Notes: generated by a model from the letters alone, not told the origin. DNA of 64,000 bases from Ferruginibacter sp. (GCA_025350645.1 JANXXM010000164.1:28175-92174); one strand, 5' to 3'; numbered from the stretch's first letter, positions 18,261 through 28,036 are shown. Program-made: numbers and translations.

Positions 18261-18593
18261 TCATCAATTTATTTATTTCAGTTGTAAAGTAATTCTTTAC
18301 AACTCGTTTTATAAAAATCGGAAATTCCGATTTATCTATATCAATTACTTTTCGGTCTTGTTGATGTGGGTAATAAACCTGGAAAGTTCAATTCCTATTT
18401 CTATTAATTCGTTGTTGTTGGTATTTCGTCCCGTTGCGTCATAGCCAATATCTTCGGCTATTGCCATAAAAATGGGGTAGTCGTCTAAAGCAGTTTGTTT
18501 GGCTAAAAAATATTTTTCAGTGAGTTCTTCTTTAAACAAATTCACTTTGTCGGTAAAGGTTGTCTGAATCTGATACCATATCAAAGCTAGATA
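18250..18593 (-). pseudogene. hsdM: 3' remnant of type I DNA methyltransferase gene
   Basis: Only the C-terminal tail of an HsdM-like N6-adenine methyltransferase remains. The frame from a TTG at 18584 (itself open only back to a stop at 18594-18596) contains LTEKYFLAKQ and DDYPIFMAIAEDIGYDATGR, as in HsdM C-termini, and stops at 18345. A second overlapping frame continues to a stop at 18250 with KVIDIDKSEFPIFIKRVV. It then overlaps the BRO gene start as an intact operon junction would. This suggests a frameshift near 18350-18385 as well as loss of the whole 5' catalytic part upstream of about 18585. Confidence 0.75.
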
Positions 18594-18779
18594 TCAAAAT
18601 AAAAAATAATGTTTACAAAATAAATAATGTAAGCTTTTTATAAAGCTGGTTAGGTGTGGCACTTGTGCTGTTAAATGTAATGGCAAGCAAAAGAGAATTT
18701 AACTGGGCTGCCTTATTTTTACTTTAATCTTAAAATATTAAATACACTTTTCAAATACAATTTTGGTTAACAACAAAAC

Positions 18780-19451
18780 TTATTTTTCTATTTCCCCCGC
18801 CAGTTTCACTATATCCTTTACTTCCACAGCATTTTTTTCATGCCCGCTTATAACTGCCTGTATCATGGCGAGCCCCAGTTCTTTTAAAGTAGAAAAATAT
18901 TTTGGCAAAACTTTTCTAAAAAAAGGGTATGACCAATTAAAATACTTATAATATTTTAATGTTCTTTTTAAACCTGCTGTAGGCAGCATAAAACCGGGGC
19001 GAAAATTATAAACTTTTTTGAAAGGCAGTTTAATAAGATCGTTTTCTGTTTTGCCTTTTACCCTTGCCCACATACTGCGACCTTTTTCTGTACTGTCTGT
19101 ACCGGTGCCAGATACGTAACAAAAATCCATATCAGTATTATTTGCTGCAGCAATACGGGCAAAGTTCATGGTAAGCGTATAAGTAAATTTATAATACGCC
19201 GCCTCTTTAAATCCCACTGAAGATACGCCGAGGCAAAAGAAACAGGCATTGTAGCCATGGAGTTGATCTTGTATGCTGGTAAGGTCAAAAAAATCTTTTA
19301 AAATAATTTCTTTCAATTTTGGGTGCACAATACCACAGGATTTTCTGCCCACAACTAATACTTCGGCTACATGGTTACTTAGCAGGCATTCATGCAAAAC
19401 ACCCTCTCCTACCATACCTGTAGCTCCTGTTACTATTGCGTTGATTTTCAT
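18780..19451 (-). CDS. NAD(P)-binding epimerase/oxidoreductase-like protein
   Basis: A 223-residue Rossmann-fold protein with the nucleotide-binding motif VTGATGMVGEG at about residues 7-17. It has a short-chain/atypical SDR layout, including SGTGTDS and the WARVKGKTE helix with a candidate catalytic lysine. Such proteins are annotated as NAD-dependent epimerases or nucleoside-diphosphate-sugar epimerase-like; the substrate is unknown. It is a single-gene unit on the minus strand, upstream of the restriction remnant. The 195-bp gap between them probably contains the deletion junction that removed most of hsdM. Confidence 0.75.
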   Translation of the reverse strand: MKINAIVTGATGMVGEGVLHECLLSNHVAEVLVVGRKSCGIVHPKLKEIILKDFFDLTSIQDQLHGYNACFFCLGVSSVGFKEAAYYKFTYTLTMNFARIAAANNTDMDFCYVSGTGTDSTEKGRSMWARVKGKTENDLIKLPFKKVYNFRPGFMLPTAGLKRTLKYYKYFNWSYPFFRKVLPKYFSTLKELGLAMIQAVISGHEKNAVEVKDIVKLAGEIEK

Positions 19452-19706
19452 AAAGGCTAAATTAAATTATATCGGTCAAACATTTTGTAATTACTCATAC
19501 CAAAGCTAAAGTGATCAATTATGCAAACACTTATTTAATTTTACCTTCTATGCAATAATAATATATTATATCCTGTTAAAGGTTAAACCAAGCAAAGGGC
19601 ATAACTTTTGCTAAAGGCACGTTGCAGGGCAGCAATGCGGTTTTAAAGAGCATCTGTTTTAAGTATTACTCTATTATCCGCATAAACTCCAAAATCAATA
19701 GTACGA

Positions 19707-22559
19707 ATGAAGCCTAATTTTATTTATTTATTTTTACTTTTTTTTATTGCTTCATATGCACGGGGGCAAACGGCAGATTTTAATTTTACTACTCCCGGTG
19801 GTTTATTTTGCAATCCTCAAACAGTTACTTTCACGCAAAACTGCACAGGTTCTCCTACAGGTTTTATATGGGATTTTGGTAATGGGCGGGATGGTAACAA
19901 TCCCACAGAAACATCAGTTTACAATACTGCAGGCACCTATACCATAAAACTTACTGCCTTGTTTGATAATGGCGCAGTAAGTATAAGCAAAACCATTACC
20001 ATCAACCCCACACCTACTGTAACACTTACTGCCAATACCAATTATTTGTGCCAGCCAGGTGCTGTAAATTTTGTTGCCACGGGCAGTGCCGGTATAGCAA
20101 GTTACGACTGGGATTTTGGAGATGGTACTCCTCTACAAACCAATGCCGGCAATACACTCAGCCATAGTTATGCAAGCTACAATGGATATACCGCCAGTGT
20201 AAAAGCAACTTCTTCATTTGGTTGTACGGCAAGTAACTCCTATGCCATACAGGTTAAAAAATTTGATATTACCGGCAGCATTACACCCGCCAGTGGCTGC
20301 ATACCAGCAAATACTACACTAAGCGTAACCCCTGTTTTGCCAGCAGGGGATAATGCCCAAAGCTTTGTATGGAATTATGGTGATGGCACACCAAATTTTA
20401 CAGGAACAGCCAGTACCTCGCCACACACTTATAATATTACAACACCTGTAACAACAGCCAGTGTAAGCATTACCAGTGTGCAGGGTTGTACAAACCAATT
20501 TACTTTTTCCGGTGTTGCATTTGGCACACCACCCTTTGGTACAACCATTAATACCACTAATAGTCTGGATACTTTTTGCGGTTCTCAAACAATAACCTTT
20601 ACCGGTAATGCTACCAATGCCAATAGTTATTTCTGGGATTTTGGAGATGGCACTGCTGCAGGTACATCTGCAGCGAGCATCACCCATAAATACAATACCC
20701 TGGGCAATAAACCTGTAACGCTCACCCCTTCTTTTAATGGCTGTAATGGCATTGTTGCTGGCAAAAATATTTTTATCCGTGGCGTTATTGCTTCATTTAT
20801 TTATAGCAATACCTGTGGCAATAAAAATACTTATGCATTTCAAAATACATCGTTAGGCCCCATTTCTCATTTTGAATGGCGGTTTTCTGATTTACCCGGT
20901 TTTGTAGATTCTGTGAATATAAATCCCACACATAGTTTTCCACCGCAGGGCAGTTTTACAGTTACGCTAAACCTTGTTGATAATACCACAGGCTGTACAG
21001 ATGTTTTTGTGAGCAATATTTATACAGCCCGTCCTTCTTTTAGCAGCAATAAAATATCAGTATGTAAAGATAGCGCTATCATTTTCCGTGTATCAAATAC
21101 TTACTCCTCCGCAGGCGCATATAGCTATGAGTTTCATGTAAACGGTGCCACCATACCCAATGGCGGCGATTCCATTTTAAATTATAATTCCAATTACCAT
21201 GGCACCACAAAAGATTTTGTTGTTATAAAAGATAATATCAACACTACCTGCAGCGATACCCTTTATTTAACAGACAGTATAAAAGTAAAAGGACCTGTGC
21301 CGGTATTTATAGTACCAGCAAGGCTTTGCGCAAATAATAGTTATGCAATAACTAATAGCAGCTACCCGTTTTTTGCAGGTGAAAATATTGTGAAATGGAA
21401 ATGGGATTTTGGTGATAATAAAAAAGATTCTGTTCAAAATCCTGCTCCACATTTATATCCTTCATCTGGCGGTACGTTCAATATTGTACTTACCGCTACA
21501 GATGCAAATGGCTGTGCACTTAAAACCCAGCAAACGGTAATAGTAGATCCGCTGCCACGCATCAGCTCTTTTCCTGCAATAGACACCATTTGTCAAAATA
21601 GGGACACTGCCGTTTTGAGAGCCTACACAATAGATACTTTGCTGTGGATACCTGCAACCAATATTAGTTGCACCACCTGCGATACTACAAAAGTATATCC
21701 ATTAACTACCACGCAATACATAGCACAGGCCACCAATAGCTTTGGCTGCAAAAATTTTGATACCAGCCTGGTAAAAGTATATGAGGCCATTAATTTAATT
21801 GTTTCCCCGGCAGATACAACGGTATGCCCCGGCAAGCTGGTACAATATAATCTGAATACTGATGGTATTACTATCTGGAGTCCTTCCCTGTACCTCACTA
21901 ATACCAATATTAAAAATCCTATTGCCTATCCAGATAGCTCAATTACCTATACCGTTATTGTAAAAGATTCTGTAGGTTGTTATGCAGATACTGCCCTGGC
22001 AAATATTATTACCTATCCTAAACCAACTGTAGATGCAGGACCGGATAGAATTGTACCTTATGCCTCCCTTTTTACTATAAGCCCGGCTTACAGTGCAGAT
22101 GTTATTAAGTATTTGTGGACACCCGCAGGAGACCTTGCTGCTACTACGTTTGCAGATGCAAGCGGCACTGCATTAAAATCTCAATTATACAATATAGAAG
22201 TTACCAATATCAATGGATGCAAAAACAGCGATAATATTAATATCATTATTGCCTGCGAATTTAGTAACCTGCTTTTACCTTCTGCATTTACACCAGGTAC
22301 AGGCTCCATAAACAATTATTTTTATCCTATTACCCGTGGCTACAAAATCATAAAATCTTTTATTGTATATAACAGGATGGGAAATAAAGTTTTTGAGCGT
22401 CAAAATTTTACCCCAAATATTGCCACACTAGGCTGGGATGGCAATATTAAAAGCGATAACAGGGGTGCGGGTACGCAAGCCTTTGTGTGGTACATAGAAG
22501 CCGTATGCGATCAGGGACAAACAGTAGTAAATAAAGGAAGTGTATTGCTTATAAAGTAA
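19707..22559 (+). CDS. PKD-repeat surface protein with T9SS type B C-terminal domain (copy 2)
   Basis: A 950-residue paralogue of the protein at 12459, with the same order of parts: signal peptide (PNFIYLFLLFFIASYARG), PKD-like repeats (FIWDFGNG, SYDWDFGDG, SFVWNYGDG, SYFWDFGDG, WKWDFGD) and the C-terminal type B sorting domain (LLPSAFTPG, YNRMGNKVFERQNF, FVWYIEA). Many segments align closely to copy 1, for example the shared FERQNF region. Expected to be exported by the type IX secretion system and held at the cell surface. The two copies point the same way and bracket the restriction remnant. Ligand unknown. Confidence 0.9.
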   Translation: MKPNFIYLFLLFFIASYARGQTADFNFTTPGGLFCNPQTVTFTQNCTGSPTGFIWDFGNGRDGNNPTETSVYNTAGTYTIKLTALFDNGAVSISKTITINPTPTVTLTANTNYLCQPGAVNFVATGSAGIASYDWDFGDGTPLQTNAGNTLSHSYASYNGYTASVKATSSFGCTASNSYAIQVKKFDITGSITPASGCIPANTTLSVTPVLPAGDNAQSFVWNYGDGTPNFTGTASTSPHTYNITTPVTTASVSITSVQGCTNQFTFSGVAFGTPPFGTTINTTNSLDTFCGSQTITFTGNATNANSYFWDFGDGTAAGTSAASITHKYNTLGNKPVTLTPSFNGCNGIVAGKNIFIRGVIASFIYSNTCGNKNTYAFQNTSLGPISHFEWRFSDLPGFVDSVNINPTHSFPPQGSFTVTLNLVDNTTGCTDVFVSNIYTARPSFSSNKISVCKDSAIIFRVSNTYSSAGAYSYEFHVNGATIPNGGDSILNYNSNYHGTTKDFVVIKDNINTTCSDTLYLTDSIKVKGPVPVFIVPARLCANNSYAITNSSYPFFAGENIVKWKWDFGDNKKDSVQNPAPHLYPSSGGTFNIVLTATDANGCALKTQQTVIVDPLPRISSFPAIDTICQNRDTAVLRAYTIDTLLWIPATNISCTTCDTTKVYPLTTTQYIAQATNSFGCKNFDTSLVKVYEAINLIVSPADTTVCPGKLVQYNLNTDGITIWSPSLYLTNTNIKNPIAYPDSSITYTVIVKDSVGCYADTALANIITYPKPTVDAGPDRIVPYASLFTISPAYSADVIKYLWTPAGDLAATTFADASGTALKSQLYNIEVTNINGCKNSDNINIIIACEFSNLLLPSAFTPGTGSINNYFYPITRGYKIIKSFIVYNRMGNKVFERQNFTPNIATLGWDGNIKSDNRGAGTQAFVWYIEAVCDQGQTVVNKGSVLLIK

Positions 22560-22567
22560 ATTTTTTC

Positions 22568-23036
22568 TTATCCAATATTAATATTGTTTTCTTTTAAAAC
22601 TTTCATAAACAATTTAGCTTGTTCGCTTTTTTAATTTGGAGTATATTCATTAAGAAGATTTTCTGCATCTACTCGGTATGGGAAGTTCTAATTTGTATAA
22701 ACATTATATGCTTTGCAGGAAAATTGTAATCCTTTCTTCAGTTCATATTTATCAATATAAATTCTTGCAATGCCATAAAAAGCTTCTGCCTTACTTTGCA
22801 TTACTTCAAAATTTTTTGTACTCTTCTATAGCTTTGTCATAACCCTCCATTAATCCTTGTACTACCTGCAAATTCTGTAATAGTTGAAGGTTAGTAGAAT
22901 CTACATTAGAAGCTTTGTATGCTGCTGTTAGCGTTCGTAACTGTAGTTTTGGAACTGCAGTATAAAAATGTATGCAATCAAAAATTACAAGCAGTAAGAA
23001 TATTCTTTTTATTAAATTAATGTTGGCAAAAATCAT
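22568..23036 (-). pseudogene. decayed short gene downstream of pgk (TPR-like)
   Basis: The 76-codon frame at 23036-22806 starts directly after the pgk stop, encodes a signal-like N-terminus (IKRIFLLLVIFDCI) and stops at YKKF. A continuation in another frame reads EVMQSKAEAFYGIARIYI and then DKYELKKGLQ, interrupted by a TAG and a TAA, and ends FMKVLKENNINIG before a stop at 22568. The helix pairs look tetratricopeptide-like. The simplest reading is one former gene of about 155 codons broken by a frameshift and two nonsense changes. The original function is unknown. Confidence 0.6.
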
Positions 23037-24236
23037 TTATCCATTCACAGCCTCAATGCCAGGTAATATTTTTCCTTCAAAATACTCCAGTAACGCTCCG
23101 CCTCCTGTGCTCACATAGCTAACTTTATTTGCCAGGTTAAATTTGTTTACCGCAGCTACACTGTCCCCGCCACCTACTAAAGAAAACGCACCATTCTCAG
23201 TAGCTTTTGCAATAGCCAGTGCAGTTTGTTTTGTTCCTGTTTCAAATTTTTCCATTTCAAAAACGCCCATTGGTCCGTTCCATAAAATCGTTTTTGATTT
23301 TCCTATTATTTCGCTGAAAATACCAATAGCTTTTCCGCCAATATCCAATCCCATCCAGCCATCGGGTATCTGGTCACTGGGTACATCCTGCGTATTTGCA
23401 TCAGCAGCAAACTTATCTGCAATCACGGAATTTTCCGGTAAATGAATACTTACATTTTTTTGTTTTGCTTTTTCTAAAATATCCAATGCGGTCTGCAGGC
23501 GATCATCTTCGCAAAGCGAATTTCCTATTTTACCGCCGCGAGCTTTTATAAAAGTGTATGCCATGCCTCCGCCAATAATAATATCTGTTACACGTTCCAG
23601 TAAATTTTCTATTATTAATATTTTATCGGAAACCTTTGCCCCTCCTATAATTGCGCAGAATGGTTTGTCGCTTTGGTGCAGTACTTTTTCTGCACTGGCT
23701 ACCTCGGCTTCCATGAGCAGGCCAAACATTTTATTGGAAGGCTCATAAAATTTTGCAATTACTGCTGTGGAAGCATGTGCCCTGTGTGCTGTACCAAATG
23801 CATCGTTTACGTACACATCCCCCAGTGTACTCAATTTTTTTGCAAATGCTTCATCGCCATTTTCTTCTTCTTTATGAAAACGAAGATTCTCCAGCAACAA
23901 CACTTCACCCTCACGCAGCATCGTTGCTGTCATACCCGCCTGTGAGCCTACGCAATCATCTGCAAAAAAAACTTTTGTTTCGCCGCCCAATAATTCATGT
24001 AAATGTTTTACCAAATGTTTTAAAGAAAATTCATCTGTAGGTCCGTCTTTTGGTCTGCCGAGGTGGCTCATTAAAACAACCTTCCCAGCATCTGCCAATA
24101 TTTTTTTTATGGTAGGAATAGTTGCTGTCATTCTTGTATCATCAGTAATATTAAATTCCGCATCAAGCGGTACATTAAAATCTACCCGTACAAGTGCAGT
24201 GTGTCCTTTAAAATTGAAGTCGGAAAATTTGCTCAT
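23037..24236 (-). CDS. pgk: phosphoglycerate kinase
   Basis: Glycolytic kinase interconverting 1,3-bisphosphoglycerate plus ADP with 3-phosphoglycerate plus ATP. The substrate-binding signature RVDFNVPLD is at about residues 17-25, SHLGRPK near residue 58, and the glycine-rich nucleotide loop VGGGDSVAA near the C-terminus. The 399-residue length is normal. Its stop codon is followed directly by the ATG of the decayed reading frame at 23036. gap lies 650 bp away on the same strand, but a toxin-antitoxin remnant and a terminator separate the two, so they are probably not one operon. Confidence 0.97.
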   Translation of the reverse strand: MSKFSDFNFKGHTALVRVDFNVPLDAEFNITDDTRMTATIPTIKKILADAGKVVLMSHLGRPKDGPTDEFSLKHLVKHLHELLGGETKVFFADDCVGSQAGMTATMLREGEVLLLENLRFHKEEENGDEAFAKKLSTLGDVYVNDAFGTAHRAHASTAVIAKFYEPSNKMFGLLMEAEVASAEKVLHQSDKPFCAIIGGAKVSDKILIIENLLERVTDIIIGGGMAYTFIKARGGKIGNSLCEDDRLQTALDILEKAKQKNVSIHLPENSVIADKFAADANTQDVPSDQIPDGWMGLDIGGKAIGIFSEIIGKSKTILWNGPMGVFEMEKFETGTKQTALAIAKATENGAFSLVGGGDSVAAVNKFNLANKVSYVSTGGGALLEYFEGKILPGIEAVNG

Positions 24237-24290
24237 AGTATTATTGTGTTGAAATTTCTATTAAGGGATTATTGATTGTCAGAAATAAAT

Positions 24291-24542
24291 TTATAATTTC
24301 AGTAAACTTTTTTGAAGTAATATTTTTAAGTTTTTGTTAGATATGTTTCCAATATTTAGATATAAATTATTGATGGAGCACCTATAATATTTTGATAATT
24401 GTAAAAGTCAATATCTTTTGTTGTAATAATTATTTTATTATTTGATTATTTTGTAACTGCTGTGTTCAAGCAATAAATCCATCTTTAAGCCAACTTACCA
24501 TTTGAGGAGGCAGATTTAAATCAATCCAAAATTCCAGTTCAT
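24291..24542 (-). pseudogene. decayed DUF5615-like toxin gene
   Basis: Downstream of the DUF433 antitoxin, fragments of a DUF5615 (PIN-like) protein are scattered over different frames. ELEFWIDLNLPPQMVSWLKDGF lies just after the expected ATG (24542-24540), one base out of frame. KIIITTKDIDFYNYQ comes next, and GNISNKNLKILLQKSLLKL ends at the stop at 24291. The middle of the family is missing. The expected start overlaps the antitoxin stop as TGATG, the usual arrangement of an intact pair. At least two frameshifts and an internal deletion are needed, so no functional toxin can be made. Confidence 0.7.
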
Positions 24543-24784
24543 CAAGCTGCGTCATTTGCTACAAGTATTATTGTGTGATCCAATTTTATTGCAGCATATG
24601 CCAAACATGCAGAGATATCCTCCTTTTCCAAATATGAAAAATCTTCCAAAATTTCACTCTCAGTCATACCTGAGAAAAGATACCCTAATACATCAGATAC
24701 TTTAAACCGCATCCCTCTAATTGTAGGTTTCCCACCCATCAATCCCGGTAAAATAGTTATTCCTTTTAATAATTCTTTTTCCAT
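24542..24784 (-). CDS. DUF433 antitoxin
   Basis: An 80-residue DUF433 protein, the antitoxin class usually paired with DUF5615 (PIN-like) toxins. The family core is visible in GITILPGLMGGKPTIRGMRF and in the following helix-rich GYLFSGMTESEILEDFSYL segment, a winged-helix-like DNA-binding region. The frame is full length and intact, whereas its partner immediately downstream is a pseudogene. It may persist as a solitary antitoxin or simply not have decayed yet. Autoregulation of the operon is usual for such antitoxins, but no operator was identified. Confidence 0.85.
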   Translation of the reverse strand: MEKELLKGITILPGLMGGKPTIRGMRFKVSDVLGYLFSGMTESEILEDFSYLEKEDISACLAYAAIKLDHTIILVANDAA

Positions 24785-24835
24785 AAAATTATCATTTATG
24801 TAAAGTTACTGTTTAAGCTGTACTTGTAAAAAACA

Positions 24836-24863
24836 AAAAAGACCTTCCGAAGAAAGTCTTTTT
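24836..24863 (-). terminator. Rho-independent terminator downstream of gap
   Basis: An AAAAAGAC / GTCTTTTT stem with an inner CTTC/GAAG pairing, flanked by A- and T-runs, begins about 20 bp after the gap stop codon when read on the minus strand. Confidence 0.7.
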
Positions 24864-24881
24864 ACATTTATTTTAAAGATT

Positions 24882-25892
24882 TTATTTTATCAATCCTGCA
24901 AAATAATTTACTGTTCTCACCAATTGAGACACATAACTCATTTCATTATCGTACCAGCTTACTGTTTTTACCAGTTGCTTATCGCCAATGGTTTGTACTT
25001 TAGTTTGTGTAGCATCAAACAACGATCCGAATTTAATTCCAATAACATCGCTGCTCACAATCTCATCTTCGTTATACCCAAAACTTTCGTTGCTTGCGGC
25101 TTTCATGGCTGCGTTTACTTCGTCTACCGTTACTGTTTTTTCTAAAATAGAATATAATTCAGTTAACGAACCGGTAATTACAGGCACTCTTTGCGCACCG
25201 CCATCCAGCTTGCCTTTAAGCTCCGGAAGCACCAGCCCTATTGCTTTTGCTGCGCCAGTACTATTGGGTACAATATTGGCTGCGGCAGCCCGTGCTCTTC
25301 TTAAATCGCCTTTTGGGTGCGGTGCATCTAAAGTATTTTGATCGTTGGTATAGGCATGTATAGTACTCATCATACCCGTAATAATCCCAAAATTATCGTT
25401 CATTACTTTTGCCATTGGTGCGAGGCAATTGGTGGTACAACTGGCGCAACTTATAATGGTTTCTGTACCATCTAATATGGCATGGTTTACATTAAATACA
25501 ACTGTTTTTAAATCGCCAGTAGCCGGTGCGGATATTACCACTCTTTTAGCACCTGCCGTAATGTGAGCCTGTGCTTTTGCAGCATCAGTAAAAAAACCAG
25601 TACTTTCTATTACCACATCTACATCATGCGTACCCCATGGAATTTGTGCCGGATCTTTTTGTGCATATATTTTTATTTCGTGGCCATTTACTACTATTGC
25701 ATTTTCTGTAGAGGTTACCTGCTGCTCAAACCTGCCTTGCGCACTATCGTACTTTAATAAATGAGCCAGCACGGCCGGGCTTGTTAGATCATTTATGGCA
25801 ACTACATCTATACCTTCCATATTGTGTATCTCACGAAAAACCAAACGGCCAATACGACCAAAACCATTAATTGCAACTTTTACTGAACTCAT
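24882..25892 (-). CDS. gap: glyceraldehyde-3-phosphate dehydrogenase
   Basis: Glycolytic oxidation and phosphorylation of glyceraldehyde-3-phosphate with NAD. The N-terminal NAD-binding motif NGFGRIGRL is at residues 9-17. The catalytic cysteine sits in [12 protein letters not shown] near residue 152. The C-terminus has [12 protein letters not shown]. The 336-residue length and the start fit the family exactly. It is a monocistronic unit on the minus strand with a terminator about 20 bp downstream. The intergenic region upstream, shared with the divergent LemA gene, holds the promoters for both directions, but no box could be placed with confidence. Confidence 0.98.
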   Translation of the reverse strand: MSSVKVAINGFGRIGRLVFREIHNMEGIDVVAINDLTSPAVLAHLLKYDSAQGRFEQQVTSTENAIVVNGHEIKIYAQKDPAQIPWGTHDVDVVIESTGFFTDAAKAQAHITAGAKRVVISAPATGDLKTVVFNVNHAILDGTETIISCASCTTNCLAPMAKVMNDNFGIITGMMSTIHAYTNDQNTLDAPHPKGDLRRARAAAANIVPNSTGAAKAIGLVLPELKGKLDGGAQRVPVITGSLTELYSILEKTVTVDEVNAAMKAASNESFGYNEDEIVSSDVIGIKFGSLFDATQTKVQTIGDKQLVKTVSWYDNEMSYVSQLVRTVNYFAGLIK

Positions 25893-26071
25893 AATAAAAT
25901 ATTTAAAGTGATTGTTTTTGCGCTGCGAATTTACAGGTTGTTATTCTCTTTTTTAATTTTAATTTTTTACGTAATAATGATTTTTTTAAAAACGTATATC
26001 ATATGTAAAGAAAACACACCTGCATATATTATTTCCTTACATTTACGTTCTTAACCATAAAACAAAGCAAA

Positions 26072-26677
26072 ATGAAACGTCCCGGATTATTAATTTTATT
26101 AGCAGTTGTTGCCATCATACTTTTTATGGGCTGCAACGGATACAATGGCCTTGTAAAGCAAGATGAAAGTGTAAAAAAAGCATTCAGCAATGTACAGACG
26201 GAATATCAGAACAGGTCTGACCTTGTAGGTAACCTTGTAAATACAGTAAAAGGTGCTGCCAATTTTGAGCAGAATACATTGACTGCGGTAGTGGAAGCAA
26301 GAGCAAAAGCTACTAGCGTAAATATAAATGCAGATAACCTTACGCCAGAAAAAATTGCGGAGTTTCAGGCTGCGCAGGGGCAGTTATCCGGCTCGCTAAG
26401 CAGGCTGCTTGCTACAGTAGAAGCATATCCTACGCTAAAAGCTACAGAAGGTTTTATGAAACTACAAAGCCAGTTGGAAGGAATAGAAAACAACATTAAA
26501 AATTCCAGGAAAATTTTTAATGACGAAATTAATATTTACAATACAAAAGTACGTTCGTTCCCAATGAACATACTCGGTGGTTTGTTTGGTTTTCATGCAA
26601 AACAAGGTTTTACTGCAGATGCTGGTGCTGAGAAAAAAGTAGATGTAAATTTTGATGACCTGAATAAAAAGAAATAA
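26072..26677 (+). CDS. LemA family protein (copy 1)
   Basis: A 201-residue LemA protein with one N-terminal membrane segment or lipoprotein signal (LLILLAVVAIILFMGC) followed by long helices that form an elongated bundle. Conserved LemA segments are YNGLVKQDESV, QNRSDLVGNLVNTVKG and the C-terminal VRSFPMNILGGLFGF. The function of LemA is not settled; members are often found beside TPM-domain proteins, as here. A second LemA follows at 26804 and two TPM-domain genes come next. The cysteine after FMG could be lipidated, which is less likely for the second copy. Confidence 0.9.
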   Translation: MKRPGLLILLAVVAIILFMGCNGYNGLVKQDESVKKAFSNVQTEYQNRSDLVGNLVNTVKGAANFEQNTLTAVVEARAKATSVNINADNLTPEKIAEFQAAQGQLSGSLSRLLATVEAYPTLKATEGFMKLQSQLEGIENNIKNSRKIFNDEINIYNTKVRSFPMNILGGLFGFHAKQGFTADAGAEKKVDVNFDDLNKKK

Positions 26678-26803
26678 TTACTTCTCAATCTATTAAAAGA
26701 GACGGAAGGTAAGTGTGTAAATTTTAGACGAAATTATACCGGCGTAAAATAGTTTAGCCTATAGATTATTTCCCTTCGGTATAATTTTCTATTTTAATTT
26801 CTT

Positions 26804-27397
26804 ATGAATAAGAAAAAATATTCCGGATATATTTTTGGTGCCGTATTGATACTATTGGGCATTTTTGTGATAGTAACTTACAATGGTCTTGTAAAAAAAG
26901 AGGAGAAGGTTACACAACAATGGAACGAAGTGCAGAATGCTTACCAGCGCAGGCTGGATCTTATTCCCAACCTGGTAAATGTGGTAAGCGGCGGGGCGCA
27001 ATATGAGCAAAATACGCTGCAACAGGTTATAGAAGCCAGAAGCAGGGCAGCAGCCACAAATGCAGGCGCAGCAACGGTTTCGGCAGAGGGCTTTACTACA
27101 CAAGGCAAGGCGCAGGATGAGCTTGCCGGTGCTGCAAACAGGCTGCTCATAAATGTAGAAAAGTATCCGGATATACAAGGCACGAAAGCATTTACCACTT
27201 TGCAAACACAACTGGAACGTACAGAACTTCGCATAAAAATAGCCCGCAAAGATTTTAATGAATCTGTACAAACGTACAACAGTTCGGTAAGAAGTTTTCC
27301 TGTAAGTATGGTTGCAGGTTTGTTTGGCTTTAAATATAAAAATGGTTTCTCATCAGATGCAGGAGCAGATAAAGCAACAGAAATAAAATTTAAATGA
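26804..27397 (+). CDS. LemA family protein (copy 2)
   Basis: A 197-residue LemA paralogue of the preceding gene, with an N-terminal transmembrane helix (IFGAVLILLGIFVIV) and no lipobox cysteine. It shares YNGLVKKEEKV, RRLDLIPNLVNVVSGGA and VRSFPVSMVAGLFGF. Its stop codon overlaps the start of the next TPM gene (TGA and ATG share bases), so translation of the two is probably coupled. The two LemA copies differ in the linker, which suggests an old duplication. Function unknown beyond association with TPM proteins. Confidence 0.92.
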   Translation: MNKKKYSGYIFGAVLILLGIFVIVTYNGLVKKEEKVTQQWNEVQNAYQRRLDLIPNLVNVVSGGAQYEQNTLQQVIEARSRAAATNAGAATVSAEGFTTQGKAQDELAGAANRLLINVEKYPDIQGTKAFTTLQTQLERTELRIKIARKDFNESVQTYNSSVRSFPVSMVAGLFGFKYKNGFSSDAGADKATEIKFK

Positions 27398-27855
27398 AGC
27401 TATTTCCCTTTTTTAAAAAACCAGCTTTTTTTACCGATGCCGAAAAACACCGGATTGTAGAAGCTATACGCCATGCAGAGCAGCAAACCAGTGGCGAAGT
27501 GCGGGTGTATGTAGAAAGTAAAACCCCTTATGTGGAAACGATGGACAGGGCAGCAGAGGTTTTCTTTGACCTAAAAATGGACAAGACAGATCACCGGAAT
27601 GCAGTGCTGCTATATATTGCAACTACGCACAAAGAACTGGCGCTTTTTGGTGATGAAGGAATTTATAACCAAACGGGCGAACTCTTTTGGAATAATGCCG
27701 TAAAAAAAATGATGAGCGATTTTAATGAAGATGATATTTGTGAAGGCATGGTACAGTGTATAAAAATGATTGGCGAAACGCTCAAAGAAAAATTTCCTTA
27801 TAACAGATCAGAAGATAAAAATGAATTGCCTGACGAAATCGTTTTTGGTAAATAA
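27394..27855 (+). CDS. TPM-domain protein without signal peptide
   Basis: A 153-residue TPM (TLP18.3/Psb32/MOLO-1) domain protein. Family features are the A-E-Q-x-T-S-G-E-V-R-V segment (AEQQTSGEVRVYVE), NAVLLYIATTHKELALFGDEGI, and a C-terminal helical part. It has neither a signal peptide nor a membrane helix, so it should be cytosolic, unlike the neighbouring TPM protein at 28037. It overlaps the second LemA gene by 4 bp. TPM domains have reported phosphatase or membrane-repair roles in plastids; no bacterial role is firmly assigned. Confidence 0.85.
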   Translation: MKLFPFFKKPAFFTDAEKHRIVEAIRHAEQQTSGEVRVYVESKTPYVETMDRAAEVFFDLKMDKTDHRNAVLLYIATTHKELALFGDEGIYNQTGELFWNNAVKKMMSDFNEDDICEGMVQCIKMIGETLKEKFPYNRSEDKNELPDEIVFGK

Positions 27856-27857
27856 TT

Positions 27858-28013
27858 ATTTACATCAAGTGATGCCGATGGTATAAGAATCAGTAAAAAT
27901 AAGAATGATTTTCTCTTTGGTCTGGATAAAAATTATGATAAAATTTATGCGCACAAAAAGAATCTCCCAGGCAGTCTTTGCACCCCCGTTATAAAAAATA
28001 TAAATACCGGATA
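27858..28013 (+). other. start-less open frame between the TPM genes
   Basis: The gap between the two TPM genes contains a frame of about 50 codons, open from just after the upstream stop to a TAA at 28011-28013, with coding-like residues such as SKNKNDFLFGLDKNYDKIYA but no start codon. It may be a relic or chance. Confidence 0.2.
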
Positions 28014-28036
28014 ATCACTACCATTTAAAAATTACA

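Noticed and set aside
22806..23036. The 76-residue frame after pgk as a functional small protein
   Set aside because: Its sequence continues recognisably in another frame with internal stops, so it is better read as the start of a pseudogene.
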